The notes under the pieces: generated by a model | What the model saw: the letters and a program-made list of their open reading frames with translations, nothing else | What the model was told of the DNA's origin: nothing | Database searches by the model: none | Shown: piece after piece, positions 7,938-16,550 of the stretch | Layout: each line of letters starts with the position of its first letter | Position numbering within the stretch: position 1 is the first letter of the stretch | Program-made: the position numbers and the translations under genes | Assembly: GCF_041154485.1 (NCBI RefSeq) | Contig: NZ_AP028669.1 | Coordinates: 124,001-188,000, forward strand | Direction: 5' to 3' | DNA length: 64,000 bases | Source of the DNA: Variovorax sp. V93 | Lineage (GTDB): Bacteria > Pseudomonadota > Gammaproteobacteria > Burkholderiales > Burkholderiaceae_C

Positions 7938-8969
7938 ATGAGCATCAGCCCACCTTCTTCCCCTGTGACCATCCGCGACGTTGCCCGCGCGGCCGGCGTG
8001 CATGTGTCGACCGTCTCGCGCGCGCTCAGCCCCGAGAAGCGCTCGCTGATCAGCGACGAAGTGCTGCGCGTGGTGGAAGAGGCCGCGCAGCGCCTGGGCT
8101 ACCGGCCCAACCGCGCGGCCTCGGCGCTGCGCACGGGCCGCACCCACACCATCGGCGTGCTGGTGCCCGACATCACGAACGCGGTGTTCCCGCCCATCCT
8201 GCAGGGCATCGAGGCCAGCGCTGCGGCGCGCGGCTACTTCGTGTTCGTCACCAACGTGGCCGACCCTGCGCTCGCGCGGCCGGTGCTCGAGCGCATGCTC
8301 GCGCAGCGCGTCGACGGCGTGATCCTGGCCACCGCCACGCGCGACGATCCGCTGGTCGACTTCGTTTCCAAGGCCGGCATGACCGCGGTGCTGGTCAACC
8401 GCGCCGACGAGACCGGCCGCCTGCCGGCCGTGGTGAGCGACGACCGGCTTGCGATGAAGCTCGCGGTCGACCACCTCGTGGGCCTCGGCCACAAGCGCAT
8501 TGCGCACCTGGCCGGACCGCAGAACATTCCCACTGGCGTGGGCCGCCGCCTGGGCGTGGAGCAGGCGCTGCGCGACCACCGCATGAAGCCGCTGCGCGTG
8601 ATCGAGTGCGCGAGCTACAGCCGCGAGGCCGGCGCGGCCGCCATGCGGCAGATGCTCGAAGCCGGCCCGACCCCGCAGGCCGTGGTGTGCTGCAACGACC
8701 TCGTGGCGCTCGGTGCCTACGATGCGCTGCGCCAGGCCGGCCTGCGCGTGCCGAAGGACATCTCGGTCACCGGTCACAACGACATGCCACTGGTCGACAT
8801 GGTCGACCCGCCGCTCACCACCATTCGCCTGCCGCACCGCGAACTCGGCTGGCGTGCGGCCGAGATGCTGTTCGAGGAGATCGACGGTCGTGCCATGTCG
8901 GCATCGACCGTGGTGCTGCGGCCCGAGCTCGTGGTGCGCAAGTCGACCGGCGTGCCGGCTGCGCGCTGA
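7938..8969 (+). CDS. LacI-family transcriptional regulator
   Basis: A 343-residue repressor-type protein. Residues about 10-60 form the LacI helix-turn-helix and hinge: TIRDVARAAGVHVSTVSRALS, with RLGYRPNRAASALRTGRT leading into the ligand domain. TIGVLVPDITNAVFPPILQGIE begins the periplasmic-binding-like effector domain, and DISVTGHNDMPL with a closing PELVVRKSTG is typical of its C-terminal lobe. It is divergent from the dioxygenase cluster with matching operators at both promoters, so it very probably controls that cluster and itself. The inducer is presumably the pathway substrate or an intermediate. The stop codon abuts the stop of the opposing gene in TGATCA. Confidence 0.93.
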   Translation: MSISPPSSPVTIRDVARAAGVHVSTVSRALSPEKRSLISDEVLRVVEEAAQRLGYRPNRAASALRTGRTHTIGVLVPDITNAVFPPILQGIEASAAARGYFVFVTNVADPALARPVLERMLAQRVDGVILATATRDDPLVDFVSKAGMTAVLVNRADETGRLPAVVSDDRLAMKLAVDHLVGLGHKRIAHLAGPQNIPTGVGRRLGVEQALRDHRMKPLRVIECASYSREAGAAAMRQMLEAGPTPQAVVCCNDLVALGAYDALRQAGLRVPKDISVTGHNDMPLVDMVDPPLTTIRLPHRELGWRAAEMLFEEIDGRAMSASTVVLRPELVVRKSTGVPAAR

Positions 8970-10643
8970 TCAGCGGGGCAGGGTTTTCTTGCGCGCTGCC
9001 GGCCGCCGCGGCGGCTTGGCTTCGAGCACCAGCTCGGCCGGCAGCGTGTCGTTCCACGATTCGGTGAAGTAGGCGCGGTCGCTCGGCACCAGCTGCGGCA
9101 AGGCTTCGCGCAATGCAGCCAGCGACTGTTCGGCCGCCCTCAGGTCGCCCGCGTGCGCCGCGTACCAGGCGTGCTCGAACAGCAGGCTGCAATGCTGCAG
9201 GCCCGGGTAGCGGCGCCGCCCGGCCTGGTGGTCGGCCAGCCGCGCCTGCGCCACCTCGATCCAGCGCGCGGGCCAATGGGCGGCATCGAAGGCATCCGCG
9301 AGCGGCCCGGCGAGCCGGGAGATCGCGGCCCTATCGAGCGGCTTCTGCGCACGGAACTGCGCGAGCGTGGGCTGCCGCTCGGGCCGGCAGTGGCCGCGCG
9401 CGATGCGCATCAGGTAGATCGCGTTCCAGGCCGAGCGGCCCTGGCCGTCGGTGTGGCCGCAGAGCCATTCGCTGAAGGCGATCCACTGCACCGCGCGGCG
9501 CGTGGTGTCGGCATGGCCTTCGTGCACGAGCGCCGGCAGGTCGGACAGGCCCACGCGGTCGAACAGCCACGCGGCCATGCCCATGTTGGCGGCCACGTGC
9601 TGTGCGGCGTCGAAGGAATGCGATTCGAAGGCCGCGGCCAATGCTTCGCCGAAGCGCTGCAGCGACTCTTCGGCGAGCGTCGCGGCCGTTGGCTTGTCGT
9701 CGGCGGAGAGCCCCAGTGCGCGCGAGCGGCACACCAGCGCCCACAGGTTGCACCATTCGAAGCGCACGTCGGGGTGGTGCCGCAGCACCAGGCTGCGCGC
9801 CGCATCGTTCGCCATGCCACTCAGCAGCGACTGCGCGAGCGGCAGGTCGCGCGCGGTGTAGGCGCACCAGGCCGAGACGATGCATTCCATCGCGCCCAGG
9901 TAGTCGTTGCCCGCCACATGGTGCGCGAGGCGCTGCTTCTTGAGCGCCTGCAGGCGGCGGCGCGCCTGCTCGTTGTCGCCGAGCCGGCGCCACAGCATCG
10001 CCTCGTTGAGCGTGACCAGCGCGCGCTGGAAATCGGTGGCGGCCAGCGTGCCGGCCAGGCGGATCGACTCCAGCGCACTGGCCGGCGACCCGGCCGCGCT
10101 GCCGCCTGCCACCGGTGCCATCAGCCGGCCTTGCCGCGCCGCCTGCTGCGAGGCCACCAGCTGCTTCCAGAACGCGGCGTCCTGCAGGTGCACCGCATCG
10201 GGCGGCGGCGAGCCGGGCGCGGCCGCGCGGGCCTTGCGCGAGCGCAGCCCCAGGAAAGAAGCCACCTCGGCGGGCGTGGCTGGGCGGCCGCCCACCAGCA
10301 TGCGCACGCGCCGGGCCTCGGCGGGCGGCAGCCAGAACGGACCCTGGCTGCGCCGCTCGGCGTTCAGGAAGCGCGGCTCGCGCTGCGTGTCCTCGCCCCA
10401 GCCGACCTCGATGTGCCAGGCCTTGAAGTCGCGGAATGCGCGGCTCACGACCATGCGCAGCGTGCTCGCATCGGAGACTTCGCCGCGCAGGTCGGCCAGC
10501 CGCACGAGGCCGGCTTCGGCATCGTGCGCATGCTTCATGCGCGCGAGCAGCCAGAGCGACTGGAATGCCGCGCGCTGGCCGTTGACCGATTGCGGCGAGG
10601 TGAGTTCGATGGAAAGCGGAGTGGGGGCGGCGGTTTTGGGCAC
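8970..10643 (-). CDS. Large helical protein of unknown function
   Basis: A 557-residue soluble protein that I do not recognise. Residues 1-150 include LRMVVSRAFRDFKAWHIEVGWGEDTQREPRFLN and a short Arg/Ala/Pro-rich linker. From about 190 on, the chain is a run of amphipathic helices resembling TPR or other alpha-solenoid repeats (ALVTLNEAMLWRRLGDNEQARRRL; AEQSLAALREALPQL). The C-terminus is basic (RRPAARKKTLPR). No signal peptide, membrane segment or catalytic motif is obvious. It could be a scaffold or a regulator-like protein with an N-terminal DNA-binding region. It stands alone between the convergent LacI gene (no gap) and a DUF1127 gene 28 nt upstream. Confidence 0.75.
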   Translation of the reverse strand: MPKTAAPTPLSIELTSPQSVNGQRAAFQSLWLLARMKHAHDAEAGLVRLADLRGEVSDASTLRMVVSRAFRDFKAWHIEVGWGEDTQREPRFLNAERRSQGPFWLPPAEARRVRMLVGGRPATPAEVASFLGLRSRKARAAAPGSPPPDAVHLQDAAFWKQLVASQQAARQGRLMAPVAGGSAAGSPASALESIRLAGTLAATDFQRALVTLNEAMLWRRLGDNEQARRRLQALKKQRLAHHVAGNDYLGAMECIVSAWCAYTARDLPLAQSLLSGMANDAARSLVLRHHPDVRFEWCNLWALVCRSRALGLSADDKPTAATLAEESLQRFGEALAAAFESHSFDAAQHVAANMGMAAWLFDRVGLSDLPALVHEGHADTTRRAVQWIAFSEWLCGHTDGQGRSAWNAIYLMRIARGHCRPERQPTLAQFRAQKPLDRAAISRLAGPLADAFDAAHWPARWIEVAQARLADHQAGRRRYPGLQHCSLLFEHAWYAAHAGDLRAAEQSLAALREALPQLVPSDRAYFTESWNDTLPAELVLEAKPPRRPAARKKTLPR

Positions 10644-10671
10644 GCCTCGGATTGAACCTCAAATCCGATGA

Positions 10672-10863
10672 TCAGCGATGCCTGTCGAGCAGGCCGGGAA
10701 CTTCGCTGCGGCCGATGCCCAGGTCGCACAGCTCGTGGTCGCTCATGCCGGCCAGACGCTGTGCGTCCGCGCGGCTGCGGCGGCGCTCCGCGGCGCGGCG
10801 GCGCCAGCTGCGCAGGACATGCATCAGGCGTTGATGGAAGGGCGAGTGCGTTGGCGCTGTCAC
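10672..10863 (-). CDS. DUF1127 (YjiS-like) small protein
   Basis: A 63-residue basic protein with an arginine-rich first half (RSWRRRAAERRR) and the DUF1127 core LAGMSDHELCDLGIGRSEV near the end. Small DUF1127 proteins occur widely in alpha- and betaproteobacteria. Characterised members have been linked to RNA-binding or phosphate and carbon metabolism, but function here is unproven. It is divergent from a LysR gene at 10952, a frequent pairing in this group, and is 28 nt upstream of the large helical protein gene on the same strand, so the two may be co-transcribed. Confidence 0.88.
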   Translation of the reverse strand: MTAPTHSPFHQRLMHVLRSWRRRAAERRRSRADAQRLAGMSDHELCDLGIGRSEVPGLLDRHR

Positions 10864-10951
10864 GATGGTCTCCTTGTGGGAGCGCTCATCTTGCGGCGAC
10901 GCATGCTATTGTGGAAGTTGAGATTTCTGACACCTTCAATCAGCATTCCTG

Positions 10952-11848
10952 ATGCGACAGCTCAACCTCGACCAACTCCGCACGCTCATCGCCATTGCCG
11001 ATCTGGGCACCTTCTCGGCGGCGGCCAAGGCGCTGCACCTCGCGCAGCCCACGGTGAGCCTGCACATCAGCGAACTCGAATCGCGCCTCGGCGCGCCGCT
11101 CGTGCTGCGCGGCGCGCGCCGGGTCACGCCCACCGCGGCAGGGGCCGTGCTGGTGGAGCGCGGCAGGCGCCTGCTGCGCGATGCCGACGACGCCATCGAT
11201 GCGGTGCGGCGCCAGCACAAGGGGCTGGCCGGCCGGGTGCGCATCGGCTGCAGCACCACCAGCGTGGTGGTTGACCTGCTGCCGCCGGTGTTCCATGCCC
11301 TGCTGGAGCGCTATCCCGACATCGTGCTGACGCCCAGCTTCATGGGCTCGGAGTATTCGGTCGCCGGCGTGCTGGCCGGCACCCTGGACCTGGCCATCAT
11401 CGCGCTGCCCCAGCCTGCGGTGCCGGGCCTCGCGCTGACACCCTGGCGCCAGCATTCGATGATGGCCTTCATCCCCGCGCGCTGGCAGGCGCCGCGCCGC
11501 ATCACGCCGGCCTGGCTGGCGCAGCAGCCGCTGATCATGAACGAGCCGGGTTCGCGCATGTTCGCGCTGACCATGGAGTGGTTCGCACAAGCCGGCTTCG
11601 CGCCCCGCGCGCGCATCGAGCACGACTACGACGTCGCGATGCGCGGCCTGGTGGCCGCCGGCTACGGCGTGGCACTGCTGCCCGCACCCGACGGCGGGAA
11701 GGTCGCCGACGCCGGCGAGCACGTGCAGACGCGGCCGCTGAGCCCGAAACTCACGCGCCACCTGGCCATTGCGTACCGCGCGCAGGGCACGCTGGATGGC
11801 GCGACGCAGCGCGTGATCGAGACGCTGCTGGAGTTTGCCCGGAGCTGA
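10952..11848 (+). CDS. LysR-family transcriptional regulator (divergent from DUF1127)
   Basis: A 298-residue LysR-type regulator. Residues 1-60 carry the winged helix-turn-helix (LDQLRTLIAIADLGTFSAAAKALHLAQPTVSLHISELE). The substrate-binding domain starts near GRVRIGCSTTSVVVDLLPPVF. Its ATG follows a fairly AT-rich stretch (10905-10945) shared with the divergent DUF1127 gene, so it may regulate that gene and itself. It converges with the amidase gene, leaving a 15-nt gap. The effector is unknown. Confidence 0.92.
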   Translation: MRQLNLDQLRTLIAIADLGTFSAAAKALHLAQPTVSLHISELESRLGAPLVLRGARRVTPTAAGAVLVERGRRLLRDADDAIDAVRRQHKGLAGRVRIGCSTTSVVVDLLPPVFHALLERYPDIVLTPSFMGSEYSVAGVLAGTLDLAIIALPQPAVPGLALTPWRQHSMMAFIPARWQAPRRITPAWLAQQPLIMNEPGSRMFALTMEWFAQAGFAPRARIEHDYDVAMRGLVAAGYGVALLPAPDGGKVADAGEHVQTRPLSPKLTRHLAIAYRAQGTLDGATQRVIETLLEFARS

Positions 11849-11863
11849 GCAGCCGCTCTGAGT

Positions 11864-12898
11864 TCAGCGCTGGGCCGCTTCGTTCGGAAGACCCACGATC
11901 GGGCACTCCGCCGTGCCGATGGTGCTGCGCGTGAACGACTCCACCTTTTCGCGCGCGCCTTCGGGATCGTTGATCCACTGCTTGTAGAAGTCGAACGGGC
12001 AGTCCGCCACGCCCTTGTCGCCGTCGCCCGAATGGATGATGCCGGTGTAGCCGCGGTGCATCAGCTTGAACAGGTGGTTCTGCGACTGGCCGTTCCTGCG
12101 TGCATCGCGGATCAGGCTCATCGACAGCTCGGCGTAGTTGATGCCCATTTCCTCCTCGCCGCATTCGCCGAGCGTGCGGCCGTCGAAGCCGATGATGGCC
12201 GAATGCCCGAAGTACGAGTACACGCCGTCGAAGCCTGCCGCATTGGCCACCGCCACGTAGCTGTTGTTCATGAAGGCCATGGCCTTCGACACCAGGATCT
12301 GCTGCTCCTTGGCCGGGTACATGTAGCCCTGGCAGCGGATGATGAGTTCGGCACCGCGCATCGCGCAGTCGCGCCAGATCTCGGGGTAGTTGCCGTCGTC
12401 GCAGATGATCAGGCTCATCTTCATGCCCTTGGGGCCTTCGCTCACGTAGGTGCAGTCGCCCGGATACCAGCCTTCGATCGGCACCCACGGCATGATCTTG
12501 CGGTACTTCTGGACGATCTCGCCCTGGTTGTTCATGAGGATCAGCGTGTTGTAGGGCGCCTTGTCCGGATGCGCCTCATGGCGTTCGCCGGTCAGCGAGA
12601 ACACGCCCCACACATTGGCGCGGCGGCAGGCGTCCGCGAAGATCGCGGTCTCCTCGCCGGGCACGGTGGCGGCGGTGTCGTACATCTCCTTCGCGTCGTA
12701 CATGATCCCGTGCGTGGAGTACTCCGGAAAGATCACCAGGTCCATGCCCGGCAGGCCCTTCTTCATGCCGACCAGCATCTCGCCGATCTTGCGGGCGTTG
12801 TCCAGTACCTCGGCCCTGGTGTGCAGGCGGGGCATCTTGTAGTTGACGACCGCGACGCCCACGCAATCGCTGCTGCTCGAAATATCACCATGTCTCAT
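11864..12898 (-). CDS. amiE: Aliphatic amidase
   Basis: A 344-residue nitrilase-superfamily aliphatic amidase (acylamide amidohydrolase, EC 3.5.1.4), converting short aliphatic amides to acid and ammonia. The catalytic triad falls at the canonical numbers: Glu59 in FPEYS, Lys134 in YRKIMPW and Cys166 in [11 protein letters not shown]. Length and sequence style match AmiE of Pseudomonas and Geobacillus. The start (ATG 12898) follows an AGGAG site 8 nt upstream. An intrinsic terminator facing the same way lies only about 24 nt before the start codon, which implies control by antitermination (see findings). No amiC or amiR is in the window. A nitrogen or carbon scavenging role is likely. Confidence 0.95.
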   Translation of the reverse strand: MRHGDISSSSDCVGVAVVNYKMPRLHTRAEVLDNARKIGEMLVGMKKGLPGMDLVIFPEYSTHGIMYDAKEMYDTAATVPGEETAIFADACRRANVWGVFSLTGERHEAHPDKAPYNTLILMNNQGEIVQKYRKIMPWVPIEGWYPGDCTYVSEGPKGMKMSLIICDDGNYPEIWRDCAMRGAELIIRCQGYMYPAKEQQILVSKAMAFMNNSYVAVANAAGFDGVYSYFGHSAIIGFDGRTLGECGEEEMGINYAELSMSLIRDARRNGQSQNHLFKLMHRGYTGIIHSGDGDKGVADCPFDFYKQWINDPEGAREKVESFTRSTIGTAECPIVGLPNEAAQR

Positions 12899-12921
12899 GA
12901 CGCTGCTCCTGGAGGGTGGTT

Positions 12922-12961
12922 GAAAAAAAGAAAACCCGAGCCGGTGGTCCACCGGCTCGGG
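12922..12961 (-). terminator. Intrinsic terminator inside the amiE leader
   Basis: On the minus strand CCCGAGCCGGTGG and CCACCGGCTCGGG form a 13-bp GC-rich stem with a one-base loop, followed by TTTTCTTTTTTT, a textbook Rho-independent terminator. It is 98 nt after the stop of the upstream same-strand gene (13059) and immediately before the amiE ribosome site, leaving no space for a separate promoter. Two further hairpins lie upstream: 13036-13052 (6-bp stem, 5-nt loop) and 12980-12998 (GGCTT/AAGCC). Confidence 0.85.
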
Positions 12962-13058
12962 CTTGTCTTGGGTGCAATGGGCTTGTGTCGTCGAAGCCGA
13001 TTGTTCTCAACTCAGCGCAGGCTGCACATACGTCATTTCGCTGATTGCGAAAACGCGC

Positions 13059-13559
13059 TCAGCGCGGCCGCGCGTAATCGGATTCGATCCACGCGGCGGC
13101 GCTGCCCACCGTGAGCCTGAAGGCTGGCGAGACGTTCACGCTGGCGAGTTCCGAATCGTCGGCATCGTCATAGGCCGTGAGCGTGGCCGAAGGGTTGTCC
13201 TCGTCAGGCACGATGGCGAGCGACACGCGCACGCGCTGGCCGCTCTGCGCCGTGACCGTCACACTCTTGTTGAGCGTGGCGTGCAATTGCTGCTCGTGGC
13301 GGCGAATCACTTCGGCGGCGGTCTTCACCAGCGTGGAAAACGCAGGCCCGTCGAGCGGCTTCGGGTTCTTCTTGTCGCGGCCCATGGTCCAGGGGCCGAC
13401 CAGCGCCGGTTCGGGGTCGCCGTGGCGGGTCATCTCGACGGCCCAGCCGTCGTCTTCCTCGTTCTTGATGACGCGGGCGGTCCATTGGCCGTCGCGCCAG
13501 AGGCGGGGTTCCTGCAGGGGGAGGGTGTCGGAGTCGGTGGAGTCTGTGGCTTCGGTCAT
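13059..13559 (-). CDS. Hypothetical acidic protein
   Basis: A 166-residue acidic protein with no family that I recognise. It contains WRDGQWTARVIKNEEDDGWAVEMTRHGDPEPALVGPW, then a helical middle (STLVKTAAEVIRRHEQQLHATLNKSV) and a beta-rich tail ending in WIESDYARPR. No signal peptide, membrane segment or cysteine cluster is present, so it is probably cytoplasmic. The start ATG overlaps the stop of the LysR gene by 4 nt (ATGA), suggesting coupled translation with that regulator. Similar short proteins next to LysR genes are common in Variovorax-type genomes, but I know no function. Confidence 0.8.
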   Translation of the reverse strand: MTEATDSTDSDTLPLQEPRLWRDGQWTARVIKNEEDDGWAVEMTRHGDPEPALVGPWTMGRDKKNPKPLDGPAFSTLVKTAAEVIRRHEQQLHATLNKSVTVTAQSGQRVRVSLAIVPDEDNPSATLTAYDDADDSELASVNVSPAFRLTVGSAAAWIESDYARPR

Positions 13560-14491
13560 TCGGGTGCTTGTGTTCGTGCGCGGTCCATTTTCGCCTGCGC
13601 CTGCGTGCCGATGTAGTGCTGCAGGCCATCGACCAATGCATCGAAGGCGGCGCGGCAGCGCGGACTGCTGCGAAGATCCTCGTGCATCGTGACCCAGGTC
13701 TCGAGCTTCAGGGAAAACGTGCGCCGCATCAGGCGCACCAGCGCCGCGTTGCGCAGGGCGAGCCCGGCCTGGCAGATGCCGATGCCCGCACCGGCGCGGA
13801 TCAGCGCGAGCTGCGCCAGGTCGCTGTCGGTGCGCAGCGAGAAGGCATCGCGGCTGAAGCCCTTCAGCGACTTGCCCGCATTGCGCACGAAGGCCGAAGG
13901 CTGGTCGTAGCCGATGACCGAATGCGCCGCCAGTTCCTCGAGCCTGCGCGGTGTTCCATGGCGGGCCAGGTAGTCCTTGTGCGCGTGGAAGCCGAGCTCG
14001 ATCTGGCCGATGCGGCGCGCCACCAGCTGCTCCTGCTTCGGGCGGACCATGCGCACGGCAATGTCGGCCTCGCGCCGCAGCAGGTCCTGGACGCGGTTGG
14101 TCGACACCAGCTCCACCTTCAGGGCCGGGTGTTGCTCGCGCAGCCGCGCGACGATGGGCGGCAGCACCTCGACGCCGATCACTTCGCTGGCGGACACCCG
14201 CACCACGCCGCGCACGCCCTCGCCCTGGCTGGTGGCGGCGCGCGCCAGGGAGGCGGCGGTGCTCTCCATTGCCTCGGCGTGGCCCCGCAGCGCCAGGGCA
14301 ATTTCGGTCGGCATCAAGCCGACCTGCGAGCGCGTGAAGAGCACCACGCCCAGGGCTTTTTCCAGCGCCGCGACATGGCGTCCCGCCGTCGGTTGGGTGA
14401 TGCCGAGCGCGCGCGCCGCACCGGAGAGCGAGCCCTCCCGCAGCACGGCGAGAAAGGAGCGATAGAGCTCCCAGTCGATGTTCGATGTCAT
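13556..14491 (-). CDS. LysR-family regulator next to the NAD(P)-binding epimerase-like gene
   Basis: A 311-residue LysR-type protein. WELYRSFLAVLREGSLSGAARALGITQPTAGRHVAALEKALG is the winged helix-turn-helix. The effector domain begins near VRVSASEVIGVEVLPPIV, with AREADIAVRM-type spacing typical of the family. It is divergent from the gene at 14588 across a 96-bp AT-richer gap and so is the natural candidate to control it. It is coupled by ATGA to the acidic hypothetical protein downstream. Confidence 0.92.
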   Translation of the reverse strand: MTSNIDWELYRSFLAVLREGSLSGAARALGITQPTAGRHVAALEKALGVVLFTRSQVGLMPTEIALALRGHAEAMESTAASLARAATSQGEGVRGVVRVSASEVIGVEVLPPIVARLREQHPALKVELVSTNRVQDLLRREADIAVRMVRPKQEQLVARRIGQIELGFHAHKDYLARHGTPRRLEELAAHSVIGYDQPSAFVRNAGKSLKGFSRDAFSLRTDSDLAQLALIRAGAGIGICQAGLALRNAALVRLMRRTFSLKLETWVTMHEDLRSSPRCRAAFDALVDGLQHYIGTQAQAKMDRARTQAPE

Positions 14492-14587
14492 GCATAAATG
14501 TATAGCTGCTGGATCATGTTAGGCAATTCCAATGGAACTGCCTGCGCTCCAGAATCCATCCATCGACAACTCTTCTGGAGCGTTTTC

Positions 14588-15580
14588 ATGGCCCGCAGCA
14601 ACACGGTTCTGGTTCTTGGTGCCACCGGCGGCATCGGCAGCGAGGTGGCGCGGCAACTGCGCGACGCGGGGTGGCAGGTGCGCGCACTGAAGCGCGGCGC
14701 GGCGGATACAGCGGCGCAGAAGGACGGCATCACCTGGATCTCCGGCGATGCGATGGACCGCCATGCCGTGGCCGAGGCCGCGAAGGGCTGCTCGGTCATC
14801 GTGCATGCGGTCAATCCGCCCGGCTACCGCCGCTGGCCGCAGCTGGTGCTGCCGATGCTCGACAACACCATTGCGGCCGCCACGGCCGAAGGCGCCACCA
14901 TCGTGCTGCCCGGCACGGTCTACAACTACGGGCCGGATGCGTTTGCCCTGCTCGCCGAAGATTCGCCGCAGCGCCCCGCGACGCGCAAGGGCGCGATCCG
15001 CGTGGAGATGGAAAGTCGGCTCGAAGCCGCCAGCCGCCGCGGCGCCCGCGTGCTGATCGTGCGCGCCGGCGACTTCTTCGGCCCGAAGGCCGGCAACAAC
15101 TGGTTCTCGCAGGGGCTGGTCAAGGCGGGAAAGCCGGTCGGCACGGTGAGCTACCCAGGCAGGGGCGGCATCGGCCACCAGTGGTCCTACCTGCCGGACG
15201 TGGCGCGCACCATGGTCGAACTGCTGGAGCGCCGCGACAGGCTGGAGGCCTTCGCGAGCTTTCACATGGCCGGCCACTGGGATGCGGACGGCACGCGCAT
15301 GAGCGGCGCCATCCGCCGCGTGGTGGCGCGCCGCACGGGTGTCGAACCGCGCGTGGTGGCCTTTCCGTGGTGGCTGCTGACCCTGGCTTCGCCGTTCTTC
15401 GCGACCTTTCGCGAGATGCGCGAAATGCGCTACCTGTGGGAGACGCCGGTGCGGATGGACAATGCGCGGCTGGTCGCGTTTCTCGGCCGCGAGCCGCACA
15501 CGCCGCTCGACGAAGCAGTCGAGGCTTCGCTCGAAGGCATGGCGTGCCTGCGCACGCCACCGGTGGCAGTGCCCGCCTGA
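14588..15580 (+). CDS. NAD(P)-binding epimerase/NmrA-like protein
   Basis: A 330-residue extended short-chain dehydrogenase-type protein. VLVLGATGGIGSEVARQL (residues 7-24) is the Rossmann glycine loop. The usual YxxxK is not clear: the region GTVYNYGPDAFALL precedes a KGAIR segment, so catalysis may differ from standard epimerases. Later WSYLPDVARTMVELLE is the conserved element of NAD-dependent epimerase/dehydratase proteins. A hydrophobic stretch (FPWWLLTLASPFF) near residue 260 could associate with the membrane. Start ATG 14588 is chosen because the domain begins at once; a frame from 14498 would cross the shared promoter. Substrate unknown; probably regulated by the divergent LysR. Confidence 0.85.
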   Translation: MARSNTVLVLGATGGIGSEVARQLRDAGWQVRALKRGAADTAAQKDGITWISGDAMDRHAVAEAAKGCSVIVHAVNPPGYRRWPQLVLPMLDNTIAAATAEGATIVLPGTVYNYGPDAFALLAEDSPQRPATRKGAIRVEMESRLEAASRRGARVLIVRAGDFFGPKAGNNWFSQGLVKAGKPVGTVSYPGRGGIGHQWSYLPDVARTMVELLERRDRLEAFASFHMAGHWDADGTRMSGAIRRVVARRTGVEPRVVAFPWWLLTLASPFFATFREMREMRYLWETPVRMDNARLVAFLGREPHTPLDEAVEASLEGMACLRTPPVAVPA

Positions 15581-15611
15581 AGATGCGGCAGAGGCGCGAG
15601 CAAACAGCCGC

Positions 15612-16550
15612 TCAGAAGACCGACAGCCCGGTCCGCGCGACGAAGAGTTCCAGCGCCTTCATTCCCAGCAACGAGTTGCCCGTGGCGTCCAGCGCGGGCG
15701 ACCACACGCACAGCGTGAGCCGGTCGGGCACCACGGCCACGATGCCGCCGCCCACGCCGCTCTTGCACGGCAGGCCGATGGAGAACGCCACGTCGCCCGC
15801 GGCGTCGTAGGTGCCGCAGGTGAGCATCAGCGCATTGATGCGCCGCGTCTGCCGCTCGCCGGTCACCTCGGCCCGGCCGTCGATCGGATGCGCGCCGTCG
15901 CGGCACAGGAAGGCCGCCGCGCGCGCCAGCTGGCGGCAGCTCATGCGCAGCGCGCACTGGTGAAAGTAGGTGTCGAGCACCACGGCCACGTCGTTGTCGA
16001 TCTTGCCGAAGCTCTTCATGAAGTTGGCGAGCGCGATGTTGCGAAAGCCGGTCGCGGCCTCGGAGCGTGCCACCTCGTCGTCGAACGAGATCGGCTCGCC
16101 GCAGAGGCTGCCCATCAGCGCCAGGATGTCGGCCTTGGCGCCGCCGCCGGCCTGCAGCGCCTGGCTCACGAGGCGGTCGGCCACTGCGATGGCGCCCGCA
16201 TTGATGAACGGATTGCGCGGCTTGCCCTGCTCGTTCTCCAGCTGCACCAGCGAGTTGAAGGGATTGCCCGAAGGCTCGCGGCCGATGCGCTCCCACAGTG
16301 CGTCGCCCATGCGCTGCATGGCCAGCGTCAGCGTGAAGAGCTTGGACACGCTCTGGATCGAGAACGGCGTTTCAGCATCGCCCGCGAAGGCCTCGGTGCC
16401 GTCGCAGGTGCGCAGCGCAATGCCGAGCTGGCGCGGGTCGATGCAGGCCAGCGCCGGGATGTAGCTGGCCACCGTGCCGGCGGTGCCCAGCAGCGGCCGC
16501 AGGGTGGCGACAATGTCGTCGAGCACCGGCTGGAAGTCCGTGTCCTTCAT
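15612..16550 (-). CDS. glsA: Glutaminase
   Basis: A 312-residue serine-dependent glutaminase (EC 3.5.1.2), hydrolysing glutamine to glutamate and ammonia. The beta-lactamase-like SxxK motif is seen as Ser67-Val-Ser-Lys70 in FSIQSVSK. NPFINAGAIAV, MKSFGKIDNDVA and GLPCKSGVGGGI are characteristic of the GlsA/YbaS family, with the last motif near the active site. Length is normal for the family. Its start overlaps the stop of the EamA transporter by 4 nt (ATGA), so it is second in a two-gene unit. Roles in nitrogen balance or acid stress are known for relatives; neither can be decided here. Confidence 0.95.
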   Translation of the reverse strand: MKDTDFQPVLDDIVATLRPLLGTAGTVASYIPALACIDPRQLGIALRTCDGTEAFAGDAETPFSIQSVSKLFTLTLAMQRMGDALWERIGREPSGNPFNSLVQLENEQGKPRNPFINAGAIAVADRLVSQALQAGGGAKADILALMGSLCGEPISFDDEVARSEAATGFRNIALANFMKSFGKIDNDVAVVLDTYFHQCALRMSCRQLARAAAFLCRDGAHPIDGRAEVTGERQTRRINALMLTCGTYDAAGDVAFSIGLPCKSGVGGGIVAVVPDRLTLCVWSPALDATGNSLLGMKALELFVARTGLSVF

